64,000 bases of DNA from Vibrio spartinae (GTDB lineage Bacteria; Pseudomonadota; Gammaproteobacteria; Enterobacterales; Vibrionaceae). Shown in pieces: positions 17,714-25,451 of this stretch (within the stretch, counting starts at the first letter, position 1; the number at the start of each line of letters is the position of its first letter). The position numbers and the translations under genes were made by a program. The stretch lies in NCBI RefSeq assembly GCF_024347135.1, contig NZ_AP024907.1, positions 3,897,001-3,961,000 on the forward strand. The letters are read 5' to 3'. Below the pieces are notes generated by a model. The model was given only the letters and a program-made list of their open reading frames with translations, was not told the DNA's origin and did no database searches.

Positions 17714-18265
17714 AAGAGGTATTTTTAACCATGTAATCCAGAGTTTGCTTCTTTAATTCAGTGATGTCATTGATTATCTGAGATGAAGAAAATGGCAGCG
17801 ATAACATTGATTTGCTGCCAAACCTGAATCAAAAATGCCCCTTTCCAATTTAACGTAAATACTCAGTGATGAGTTACTCCACGGACTTTTCGATACTTTT
17901 TCTAATATCGCAACATCAAAACAATGGTACCTTCTGAGTCGCTGGCTATTCTGATAGATATTTACTTAGAATTATGGGCCACGCGTTTCCCTCCACGATT
18001 AAAAACACTTTTACGTCGACGAAATTTAACCATTAAAGATTAATAGAACCTGGATAACCGGCCAATGAGGTCACAATTCTCAGAATCTACTCATTTCGTT
18101 TGATGGTGTATGAATTATAATTAATAACGTTATACGAGCTATAATGTAAGTAAATATTGCAAATGCAGAGTCGTATGCAATGAGTTTGTTGAAGTGTTTG
18201 AGGCGGGCTAGGTCTTTCGGCGGTAGTTATCCGTTAGCTGTCACTGCTCAAACCGGGAGATGTGT
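17714..18265. other. Gene-poor junction upstream of copA1
   Basis: No intact gene. A short plus-strand frame (about 17945-18043, ending WATRFPPRLKTLLRRRNLTIKD) looks like a gene tail. The last 200 bp must carry the copA1 promoter; ATTGCA (18155) and TGCAAT (18176) form a loose inverted repeat. I do not see the CueR-type 19-bp-spaced dyad found at the other two copper promoters. Confidence 0.4.
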
Positions 18266-20602
18266 ATGAGTTCAACAAATACCAAATCTGGTGCCTCCTC
18301 TTGTCATGAAGGAGGATCAGCAACTTCACATCATGCACATGAGACGCACAGTCACTATCAAGCTGATAACTCAGCTCTACAGGAACTCATCATTGAGGGT
18401 GCGGGTTGCGCAAGCTGTGTAGGGAAAATCGAATCAGCGTTAAAGGCAGTGCCCGGAGTGGATGGCGCTGAGATGAATTTTTCCCAGCGTACGGTAAGTG
18501 TGACTGGAACAGCTCAGACAGATACTTTGGTTAAAGCGGTAGAAAAAGCAGGCTACAAGGCAAAAGTTGCTGTTGCTGAGAGTGAAGATGATGCACTGAA
18601 CGAAAAAGAGCAGGAAGACTGGGCTTACTACAAACGACTAATGCGTGAAATGACCATCGCATTGTCACTGGGTGTGCCCTTGATGGTTTACAGTATTATC
18701 GTTGGCGAAATGACGGTAAGCACAACAGGCGAGCGTCTTGCCTGGCTGGTTGTTGGGCTACTGACCCTTGGAGTCATGGTGTTTTCGGGCAAACACTTTT
18801 TCGTAGGAGCCTGGCAGTCCTTTAAAAATCATTCGGCCAATATGGATACCCTGATTGCATTGGGTACCGGGACCGCATGGGTTTATTCTATGGTCGTTGT
18901 GTTCGTACCTTATGCTATCCCGGAAATGGCTCGCCACGTCTATTTCGAAGCCACGGCCATGATTATTGGTTTAATCGATCTGGGGCTGGCACTCGAACTC
19001 AAAGCCCGTGGACGCACATCGGAGGCCATTAAGCGTCTAATAGGTCTGCAAGCCAAAACTGCCAGAGTTATTCGCGATAATAAAGAGTTGGATGTTGCCA
19101 TTGAAAAGGTGCTGATGGACGATGTTGTGCGTGTCCGTCCTGGTGAAAAAATTCCAGTTGATGGTGACGTTATCGAAGGGCATACCGCTATTGATGAGTC
19201 TATGTTAACAGGTGAACCTATGCCCGTTGAAAAAAACGTAGGTGATTCTGTCGCGGCGGGTACCATCAATAAAAGTGGTTCCATTTTGTTTAAAGCAACT
19301 CGTGTTGGTAAGGACACAGCATTGGCGCAGATCATTAACATGGTTAAACGGGCGCAGAATTCGAAGCCACCAATAGGCCGTTTGGTTGATGTAATATCCG
19401 CGTATTTTGTTCCTGTGGTGATGATAATCGCAGTCAGCAGTGCACTGGTTTGGCTCAACTTTGGTCCGGATCCGGCTGTGGCATTTTCCATCGTATCGGC
19501 AACGACAGTACTGATTATCGCCTGCCCTTGTGCGTTAGGTCTTGCAACGCCTATGTCGGTCATGGTGGGGGTGGGTAAAGCGGCAGAAGTTGGTGTGCTG
19601 ATTCGCAATGGCGAAGCGTTGCAAACCGCATCGAAGATATCTGCAATGATTCTTGATAAGACCGGCACCATCACCCAGGGCTCACCTAAAGTCACTGATG
19701 TATTGGTTGCGGGTGAGCAGAATGAAGACACCATACTCAAACTGGCGGCAACATTAGAATCCGGCTCCGAACATCCGTTGGCACTGGCGATTGTGGAATC
19801 CGCCCGGGAGAAAGGTATCGAAATGGGGAAGGTTTCCAATTTCAAAGCTATCGCCGGGCACGGTGTGCAAGCAGAAGTGAATGGCAAAACACTACTGTTC
19901 GGTAATGAAAAACTGATGCGTGAGCATAACATCGAACTCGGTGATTTTATTGAAAAGGCACAAGCCCTGGCCATCGAAGCAAAAACCCCGATGTACTTCG
20001 CTGTGGGCAACCAGCTTTCCGCGATTATTGCGGTGGCCGATCCTATTAAGGAGGATTCAATCGCTGCCATCAAACGCTTACAACATAACGGCATCCGCGT
20101 CGTCATGTTAACCGGCGACAATCGAGCCACTGCAAAAGCCGTCGCCGATAAAGCGGGCATCAAAGAGTTCTTTTCTGAAGTACTACCGGAAGATAAATCC
20201 AAAAAGGTTCAGGAATTACAGATGGAAGGTGAAGTGGTCGGAATGACCGGTGACGGAATCAATGATGCACCGGCTCTGGCAATTGCTAATGTGGGCTTTG
20301 CCATCGGCACGGGTACGGACGTGGCGATTGAGAGTGCTGATATTACCTTAATGCGCGGATCACTGCATGGGCTTGCCGATGCCATTGCCGTAAGCAAAGC
20401 CACAATGCGAAATATCAAACAGAATCTGTTCGGTGCTTTTATTTACAACGCTGCGGGAGTGCCTTTTGCAGCGGGTGTGCTGTATCCATTTTTTGGTTTG
20501 CTGTTAAGCCCTGTCATAGCCGGTGCTGCGATGGCATTTTCGTCATTAACTGTTGTGACGAACGCTAACCGCCTGCGGTTGTTTAAAGCGCAGGAACATT
20601 AA
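18266..20602 (+). CDS. copA: Cu(I)/Ag(I)-exporting P1B-type ATPase 1
   Basis: 778 aa from ATG 18266. The ATG at 18260 touches the GGGAG ribosome site and is too close. The N-terminal tail is His-rich ([12 protein letters not shown]). One HMA domain has GAGCASC (C48, C51). Eight membrane helices, TGEP phosphatase loop, [13 protein letters not shown] metal site, DKTGTIT phosphorylation site, SEHPLA and GDGINDAPA follow in order. ATP-driven export of monovalent copper or silver from the cytoplasm. It heads a run of copper genes (cupredoxin, DUF2933, methyltransferase, Met-rich protein). A second, larger CopA lies at 25441. Confidence 0.95.
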   Translation: MSSTNTKSGASSCHEGGSATSHHAHETHSHYQADNSALQELIIEGAGCASCVGKIESALKAVPGVDGAEMNFSQRTVSVTGTAQTDTLVKAVEKAGYKAKVAVAESEDDALNEKEQEDWAYYKRLMREMTIALSLGVPLMVYSIIVGEMTVSTTGERLAWLVVGLLTLGVMVFSGKHFFVGAWQSFKNHSANMDTLIALGTGTAWVYSMVVVFVPYAIPEMARHVYFEATAMIIGLIDLGLALELKARGRTSEAIKRLIGLQAKTARVIRDNKELDVAIEKVLMDDVVRVRPGEKIPVDGDVIEGHTAIDESMLTGEPMPVEKNVGDSVAAGTINKSGSILFKATRVGKDTALAQIINMVKRAQNSKPPIGRLVDVISAYFVPVVMIIAVSSALVWLNFGPDPAVAFSIVSATTVLIIACPCALGLATPMSVMVGVGKAAEVGVLIRNGEALQTASKISAMILDKTGTITQGSPKVTDVLVAGEQNEDTILKLAATLESGSEHPLALAIVESAREKGIEMGKVSNFKAIAGHGVQAEVNGKTLLFGNEKLMREHNIELGDFIEKAQALAIEAKTPMYFAVGNQLSAIIAVADPIKEDSIAAIKRLQHNGIRVVMLTGDNRATAKAVADKAGIKEFFSEVLPEDKSKKVQELQMEGEVVGMTGDGINDAPALAIANVGFAIGTGTDVAIESADITLMRGSLHGLADAIAVSKATMRNIKQNLFGAFIYNAAGVPFAAGVLYPFFGLLLSPVIAGAAMAFSSLTVVTNANRLRLFKAQEH

Positions 20603-20613
20603 GGGGAGCAGGT

Positions 20614-20967
20614 ATGTGGTTTATTAATATTGCTGGCATGGTTCTGATCGCACTCATTATTTGGTGGTTTTGGCTTTACAAGCCCAAAGAAGCGGAGTTG
20701 GGAGACAATGATCTGGTGATTACAGTTGAAAACGGCACCTATTCGCCTTCGCGAATCAAGTTGCCCGCAGGCGAACCTGTCGAACTTAAATTCCTGCGCA
20801 AAGATCAATCCCCTTGCTCAGAAACTCTGCTCATTCCTGAATTGCAAATCAGTGACACCTTGCCACTCAACAAACTGAAATCCGTCCAGTTGCCTGCACT
20901 GAAGTCAGGTGAATACGCCTTTCATTGCCAGATGCAAATGTATCGTGGCCAGATCATAGTTAGTTAG
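20614..20967 (+). CDS. Membrane-anchored cupredoxin-domain protein
   Basis: 117 aa. One N-terminal membrane anchor (IALIIWWFWLY) precedes a periplasmic cupredoxin fold: DNDLVITVENGTYSPSRI, QSPCSETLLIP and YAFHCQMQMYRGQI with Cys/His/Met ligands. It starts 12 bp after copA1, so it probably receives copper exported by CopA. A truncated copy of the same gene follows copA2 at 28171. Confidence 0.8.
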   Translation: MWFINIAGMVLIALIIWWFWLYKPKEAELGDNDLVITVENGTYSPSRIKLPAGEPVELKFLRKDQSPCSETLLIPELQISDTLPLNKLKSVQLPALKSGEYAFHCQMQMYRGQIIVS

Positions 20968-21048
20968 GGGTGGTTTGTTTTGCTCCATTAAATAATTTGA
21001 GCGCAGTGCGATAGGTGGCGATTTTCAATTTCATTTGTGAGGTGTGAT

Positions 21049-21336
21049 ATGTCAACACAAAAATCATCATTCTGGTTAACTCCTAAAGGGTTGGCGGCGC
21101 TTGGGCTTATCGGTGCAGCAACGTATTTCCTACTGACGGAACACCAGCAGCATGTCTGGCAGTTTTTGCCGTACCTGATTGTCTTAGCGTGCCCCTTTAT
21201 GCATCTATTTATGCATCATGGTGGGCATGGTGGGCATGGTGGGGACCATCGGCACGAAGGTAAGTCTGATCAAGATGCTAATCAACGTGGATTAGATGAT
21301 GGACACAGGGACAACGATCATCGGCATCACCATTGA
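21049..21336 (+). CDS. DUF2933 small His-rich membrane protein
   Basis: 95 aa from ATG 21049, with GAGG upstream. Two hydrophobic stretches, FLLTEHQQHVWQFLPYLIVL and ACPFMHLFMHHG, are followed by a His/Gly/Asp-rich tail (GGHGGHGGDHRHEGK). This is the DUF2933 pattern, common beside copper exporters. The tail probably binds metal; biochemical role unknown. Confidence 0.75.
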   Translation: MSTQKSSFWLTPKGLAALGLIGAATYFLLTEHQQHVWQFLPYLIVLACPFMHLFMHHGGHGGHGGDHRHEGKSDQDANQRGLDDGHRDNDHRHHH

Positions 21337-21362
21337 AACGATTTAGAACGGGAGAACGATAA

Positions 21363-21998
21363 ATGCACGACGATTCCGCTTATGGTTTTTGGCCGCTGGT
21401 GATATTGAATTCGGCTATCTTTATTTTCTTCGCTTTTAGCTTTACCAAGCCGAAAACGAAAACTGACTGGCGCAGTCTTGGGGCTTTTTCTGCCTTTATC
21501 ATTGCGCTTTTTACCGAGATGTATGGATTTCCGCTAACAATTTATTTTTTGTCCGGTTGGTTGAGTAAACACTATCCAAATGTGGACTTTTTCAGTCACG
21601 ACAACGGACATCTGCTGCACACGATTTTGGGTTTCGAAGGCAACCCTCATTGGGACCCGCTGCATATCGCCAGCAATATACTTATCGTACTTGGCTTCTT
21701 TTTGTTAGCGTCGGCATGGAATGTCCTGCATAAAGCACAGCAAGCTCATTCCTTAGCGGCTACAGGTTGGTATGCTCGCTGTCGTCACCCGCAATATATT
21801 GCTTTCATCATGATTATGTTTGGATTCCTGTTGCAGTGGCCTACGCTTCCCACATTGGTGATGTTCCCTATATTGGTGGTGGTTTATGTACGACTGGCTA
21901 AACGTGAAGAGCGTGTAGCCATTGAAGAGTTTGGCGATGATTATCGCCATTATATGGAATCGACACCAGGATGGATTCCCAAAATTACTATCGATTAA
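21363..21998 (+). CDS. Isoprenylcysteine carboxyl methyltransferase-family membrane protein
   Basis: 211 aa, about five membrane segments. The C-terminal part matches the ICMT/PEMT family: ATGWYARCRHPQYIAFIMIM (the RHPxY cofactor motif) and KREERVAIEEFGDDYRHYM. The family transfers methyl groups from S-adenosylmethionine to lipids or thiols. Homologues are common in bacterial metal clusters, but their substrate is unknown. In the copA1 transcription unit. Confidence 0.75.
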   Translation: MHDDSAYGFWPLVILNSAIFIFFAFSFTKPKTKTDWRSLGAFSAFIIALFTEMYGFPLTIYFLSGWLSKHYPNVDFFSHDNGHLLHTILGFEGNPHWDPLHIASNILIVLGFFLLASAWNVLHKAQQAHSLAATGWYARCRHPQYIAFIMIMFGFLLQWPTLPTLVMFPILVVVYVRLAKREERVAIEEFGDDYRHYMESTPGWIPKITID

Positions 21999-22026
21999 AC
22001 GACTATAACCTATTAAGGATTATGCT

Positions 22027-22491
22027 ATGAAAAATTCTATGAAAGCACTGTTTTCCACCATCGTTGTTGCCGCTGTAATGTCTTCACCGATCTTTGCGGA
22101 AAAAGGATATGCACACGGTGATGAAAACCAATCCATAGGCGGCTCCATGATGATGGGTATGATGAGCCGAGAACAGATGGCAGATATGTCTGAGCACATG
22201 CAAAAAATGCTCAAAATAATGGACAAAATCAAAGGTGAAACCGATCCGGAAAAACGTCAGCAATTAATGCAGGAACATATGCAGGCCATGCAGGAGGGGA
22301 TGCAGATGATGAATAAAGGTATGCCTATGCAAGACAGTATGAAAATGACTGAACATCAAGGTAAAGGCATGTCGGATAAAATGGGTGAGCCAGACATGAT
22401 GAAGCGTATGGAGATGATGGAAGAGCGCATGGGGATGATGCAAATGATGATGGGACAGATGATGGAGCATGAATCTGAAGCGAAAGATTAA
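22027..22491 (+). CDS. Periplasmic methionine-rich metal-binding protein 1
   Basis: 154 aa. The signal peptide (MKNSMKALFSTIVVAAVMSSPIFA) is followed by a low-complexity Met/Gln/Glu-rich body, e.g. GGSMMMGMMSREQMADMSEH and MMKRMEMMEERMGMMQMMMG. Clustered Met thioethers favour Cu(I)/Ag(I) binding in the periplasm. A shorter relative is at 28763. Good ribosome site AAGGAT. Confidence 0.7.
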   Translation: MKNSMKALFSTIVVAAVMSSPIFAEKGYAHGDENQSIGGSMMMGMMSREQMADMSEHMQKMLKIMDKIKGETDPEKRQQLMQEHMQAMQEGMQMMNKGMPMQDSMKMTEHQGKGMSDKMGEPDMMKRMEMMEERMGMMQMMMGQMMEHESEAKD

Positions 22492-22514
22492 CAGCATTAC
22501 TTTCCCTGTGTCTA

Positions 22515-22545
22515 TTGACCTTCCCCTAAGGGAAGGGTTTATAAG
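22515..22545 (+). promoter_or_regulatory. CueR-type promoter
   Basis: -35 TTGACC (22515-22520), exactly 19-bp spacer, -10 TATAAG (22540-22545). The spacer holds the dyad CCTTCCCCTAAGGGAAGG, close to the E. coli copA CueR operator. The overlong spacer is the signature of MerR-family promoters. It drives the CopL-like gene and probably the cytochrome, DUF411 and MSCCN genes. Confidence 0.85.
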
Positions 22546-22599
22546 TTCTCTTAGGTTGTGTCATAAACACAATTTTGTAAGGATACCTGAGAGGTTGTG

Positions 22600-22989
22600 A
22601 TGCTAAAACCGTTGCATACAATTTGGTTAACCGGACTCACACTGTTTGCTTTATTGCTCTCTAGTGTATCTGCCAGTGCCTCTCTTAATATGCCGCTCAA
22701 AAATAGGGGCGATTCTTTAACTGTATCGTCTCTTTCACATGATGAGCATTTAAAGTGTTTGTCATCACAACTCGAATCAATAATGACCGAAACAGATTGT
22801 CATGATTCAACCAATGATATGAATCCAGAGCATCAGTGCTACCCTTCGAGCTGTTTAGCTAGCGCTCTGCTGATTTCTCAAGTCATCATTACAAACTATC
22901 AAACACCCCAACGTATCCCTTTCTTCAGGGAAACTGCTGAGTATATCAACTCGGTAACAGGCAATTTGTATCACCCTCCAATAGTCTGA
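22600..22989 (+). CDS. CopL-like (DUF2946-like) exported small protein 1
   Basis: 129 aa from ATG 22600 after GAGAGG. Signal peptide (LTLFALLLSSVSASA), Cys/His-containing middle (HDEHLKCLSS, TETDCHD, ECYPSSCLA-like) and C-terminus NLYHPPIV. The paralogue at 45893 ends SLYRPPIA; this PP-ending tail is typical of CopL/DUF2946-type proteins linked to copper operons. First gene after the CueR-type promoter. Role unknown, probably periplasmic metal binding. Confidence 0.6.
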   Translation: MLKPLHTIWLTGLTLFALLLSSVSASASLNMPLKNRGDSLTVSSLSHDEHLKCLSSQLESIMTETDCHDSTNDMNPEHQCYPSSCLASALLISQVIITNYQTPQRIPFFRETAEYINSVTGNLYHPPIV

Positions 22990-23134
22990 TTCCTTCTTAA
23001 CGGTTAATACCCTCGTCAACAGTGGCTTTGACATGCTTATTTTGCATGACGTTTGTCTGTATAACCGGCTCAATTTCGTTATTAGCTAACGAGCATTTTT
23101 GCAGTATCTATCAACTCGAAAAGGAAAATCATCA

Positions 23135-23776
23135 GTGAATATGCGAAAACCTTTAGCTTGCTTTGCTGCCTTGCTACTTGGATTGAATTCGATCACAGCA
23201 TTCGCTCATGAAGGTATGCATGACTCAGAGAGGGACTCTGGTTTGAAAGAAGTGAACCAAGACGTACCAGCATTAGCACTGGATTCTGCTGAATTTAAAC
23301 AAGCCCAAAACCTTTTTCGTACGGTTGGTGGCTATGGCTGCACCGCATGCCATGGTCTGTTTGCTCAAGGGGGCGGTAACGTGGGGGGAAATATAAGAGA
23401 CCATTCACTAAGCCAGATAAATTATGCCCTTCAGAATGAGCCAACAATGAAGCTACTGAATAATGCACTTAGCGATGGAGATAAATATGCTCTGGCTGGA
23501 TATCTCAAAGCTTTGGGTAAATTGGAACTCATTGAGTGGACGATTGATGGAGAGGTTTCATACACCAAGGTGGAAATTGATAAAGAATCAGATAATCAAC
23601 TGGTTATATTCAACAAAACTTTTGACTCTATCGATTTGTCTTTGATGCCGATTGGTAATAATCACACACTTTCAATCGAACCCTATGCAACAGAATCGTA
23701 TACGTGGAAAGCACAACCCGGTGAATACAGATTGCAATACAACCAGCATGTTCTTGATATGTCCTTCAGGTTCTGA
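23135..23776 (+). CDS. Periplasmic c-type cytochrome
   Basis: 213 aa if it starts at GTG 23135 (AAGGA nine bases upstream); ATG 23141 is the alternative. Signal peptide ending ITAFA. Heme motif CTACH at about C69-C72-H73, with FAQGGGNVGG after it and a class I cytochrome helix (LSDGDKYALAGYLKAL). The last 80 residues form a separate beta-rich domain (DSIDLSLMPIGNNHTL, EPYATESYTW). Perhaps electron transfer that oxidises Cu(I) in the periplasm; that is inference from context. Confidence 0.75.
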   Translation: MNMRKPLACFAALLLGLNSITAFAHEGMHDSERDSGLKEVNQDVPALALDSAEFKQAQNLFRTVGGYGCTACHGLFAQGGGNVGGNIRDHSLSQINYALQNEPTMKLLNNALSDGDKYALAGYLKALGKLELIEWTIDGEVSYTKVEIDKESDNQLVIFNKTFDSIDLSLMPIGNNHTLSIEPYATESYTWKAQPGEYRLQYNQHVLDMSFRF

Positions 23777-23792
23777 ATAAAAGGAAAATTTA

Positions 23793-24233
23793 ATGAATAA
23801 GTATCTCAACATTACCGCTATTTCAGCTCTTATGTTTAGTGCAAGCACTTTTGCTAATCCTGTCGTGGAGCTTTATAAGTCGCCGACATGTGGCTGTTGC
23901 AGTCAATGGGCAGCCACAATGGAAAAGGCGGGATATTTCGTCAATATTCACAAACAGGAAAACTGGGCGTCGGTAAAAGCCCCATTCAATATGCCTAAAC
24001 AGCTAGCGTCTTGTCATACGGCGCTTATCGACGGATATATGATTGAAGGCCACGTTCCTGAAGCAGATATTGCTCGTCTCTTAATAGAAAGACCTCAGGA
24101 TATATCAGGTTTGTCAGTCCCGGGAATGCCTCGTTATTCACCAGGTATGGCTAGAGAGGGTGAAGAATATCAAGGCTTTAATATTGTTGCTTTTGATAGA
24201 GAAGGCAAACTAAGTCTGTTTAACAAATACTAG
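23793..24233 (+). CDS. DUF411 periplasmic metal-binding protein
   Basis: 146 aa with signal peptide (ISALMFSASTFA). DUF411 hallmarks: VELYKSPTCGCCSQWAATME (CxCC), PKQLASCHTALIDGYMIEGH and GMPRYSPGMA. The family occurs in copper and silver operons; conserved Cys and Met suggest metal binding or delivery. Starts 16 bp after the cytochrome gene, so same transcript. Confidence 0.85.
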   Translation: MNKYLNITAISALMFSASTFANPVVELYKSPTCGCCSQWAATMEKAGYFVNIHKQENWASVKAPFNMPKQLASCHTALIDGYMIEGHVPEADIARLLIERPQDISGLSVPGMPRYSPGMAREGEEYQGFNIVAFDREGKLSLFNKY

Positions 24234-24311
24234 CAACTGACAACAGTTCTGCTGATGTCTGAGTATCTTAATACCGGCACAGTATTCAACAAATGACATG
24301 GAGAAAATATT

Positions 24312-24431
24312 ATGAGTTGTTGTAATCGGCCTCCAGCTGGAGGTCCCAATAGTAATGAAATGGGTACCATGCTTAAAGGGTTAGGCGTGTTTTTAGTCTT
24401 GATTTTAGTTTTGGCTTATTTCTTTGGCTAA
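24312..24431 (+). CDS. MSCCN microprotein 1 (39 aa, single membrane helix)
   Basis: Begins MSCCNRPPAGGPNS, then a helix (LGVFLVLILVLAYFFG) ending at the stop. It is a paralogue of the 37-aa ORF at 24834, which shares MSCCNxxPxGG and the FG C-terminus. Conservation of both the Cys-Cys head and the tail supports a real gene. The Cys pair probably binds copper at the membrane face. Last gene before a strong terminator. Confidence 0.7.
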   Translation: MSCCNRPPAGGPNSNEMGTMLKGLGVFLVLILVLAYFFG

Positions 24432-24458
24432 CAACCATTTTGCTGCCAAATAGTAATT

Positions 24459-24490
24459 CCGGCTACTCCTTTCAGTAGCCGGATTATATA
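24459..24490 (+). terminator. Terminator after the first copper module
   Basis: CCGGCTACT (24459-24467) pairs with AGTAGCCGG (24474-24482) across a 6-base loop, followed by an AT-rich tail (ATTATATAT). Confidence 0.7.
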
Positions 24491-24763
24491 TCCAATAATC
24501 ATTGTTTCTGTTCAATATACAAGGATTTTAGTACAGGTGCGTTAACGCATCGGGGCAGCGCAATAATATGGGTACTTAGGTCTATCAGGTTTTTATAATC
24601 TGGGTTTAAAAATACGAAGATGTCAGTGATTATGCAAAATCTATAGGGCATGTAACTTAGCGATTAATAATCAATTTATTCTAAGTTACTCATCTTCATG
24701 TTCTCTTCTTTTATCGTATAGGGTTAGACCCCAATGAGCACCGAAAAAATTGACGATAGTCTC

Positions 24764-24794
24764 TTGACCTATGTGTTGCACACAGGTTTTAAAC
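24764..24794 (+). promoter_or_regulatory. Second CueR-type promoter
   Basis: -35 TTGACC (24764-24769), 19-bp spacer, -10 TTAAAC (24789-24794). Dyad ACCTATGTG-TTG-CACACAGGT. Weaker match to the CueR consensus than the promoter at 22515, but with the same geometry. It precedes MSCCN 2, cueR and copA2, so cueR is probably autoregulated. Confidence 0.65.
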
Positions 24795-24833
24795 TTAAAA
24801 TAGAAACATAGATAAAGATGTAAGGAGTTCGTT

Positions 24834-24947
24834 ATGAGTTGTTGTAATAAAGCGCCTAATGGCGGAACCAGTGACCCTAAATTATTGTTGAAAGTGACTT
24901 TAGGTATGTTAGCGGTCATTGTGTTGTTAGTTTTTTTATTTGGTTGA
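24834..24947 (+). CDS. MSCCN microprotein 2 (37 aa, single membrane helix)
   Basis: MSCCNKAPNGGTSDPK followed by a helix (LGMLAVIVLLVFLFG). AAGGAG lies 6 bases before the ATG. Paralogue of 24312. It sits between a CueR-type promoter and cueR, so its copper-dependent expression is likely. Confidence 0.7.
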   Translation: MSCCNKAPNGGTSDPKLLLKVTLGMLAVIVLLVFLFG

Positions 24948-25004
24948 TTATCCTTAGGAATTTTGTGTTATCTCACTATTTTGTTGCCATTCGGAGGGTT
25001 AAGT

Positions 25005-25451
25005 ATGCTGACAACTGAAATTGCCCGGACAGTAGGTGTTACTGCGGAAACGGTTCGTTATTATACCAGAAAAGGACTGATCTCTGCGACGAAAGATCCA
25101 AGTAACGGCTATAAAATTTACCCGCCGAGTGCTGTGGATAGATTACGGTTTATTAGTCATGCACGAAGTATTGGCTTTAGCTTAAGCCAGATTGAAGAGA
25201 TCATAGAATACTCTCAGCAAGGAAATTCTCCCTGTCCGAAAGTACGGAAAATGCTGAGTGATAAAATTTCTGAGACACAACAAAAAATTAAAGAATATCA
25301 GATGCACCTGGCTGTTATGGAAGAAACTTATTCCCAGTGGGTGCATGAACCAGACATGACTCCCGACGGGAAGGCGATATGCTGCCTGATTGAAGACTGG
25401 TCAGATAAACATCCATCGATTAACTCTCAGGAGGAAAAAAATGAAGGTTAA
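25005..25451 (+). CDS. cueR: MerR-family copper-responsive regulator (CueR-like)
   Basis: 148 aa from ATG 25005 (GGAGGG upstream). Winged helix: TEIARTVGVTAETVRYYTRK, then KIYPPSAVDRLRFISHARSI; long dimerisation helix; metal loop region SPCPKVRKML and MTPDGKAICCLIED near the C-terminus. The Cys spacing differs from E. coli CueR, so metal preference (copper, silver or other) is open. Its end overlaps the copA2 start by 11 bp, and the dyads at 22515 and 24764 are likely targets. Confidence 0.8.
   Translation: MLTTEIARTVGVTAETVRYYTRKGLISATKDPSNGYKIYPPSAVDRLRFISHARSIGFSLSQIEEIIEYSQQGNSPCPKVRKMLSDKISETQQKIKEYQMHLAVMEETYSQWVHEPDMTPDGKAICCLIEDWSDKHPSINSQEEKNEG

Noticed and set aside
18940..20202. 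420-codon minus-strand ORF
   Set aside because: Antisense shadow of copA1; Ser/Thr/Pro-rich composition and no family motifs.
22264..22497. His-rich minus-strand ORF
   Set aside because: His richness is only the complement of the Met codons (ATG to CAT) in the Met-rich gene.
24686..24919. 77-codon minus-strand ORF
   Set aside because: Antisense to the CueR-type promoter and MSCCN 2, which are better supported.
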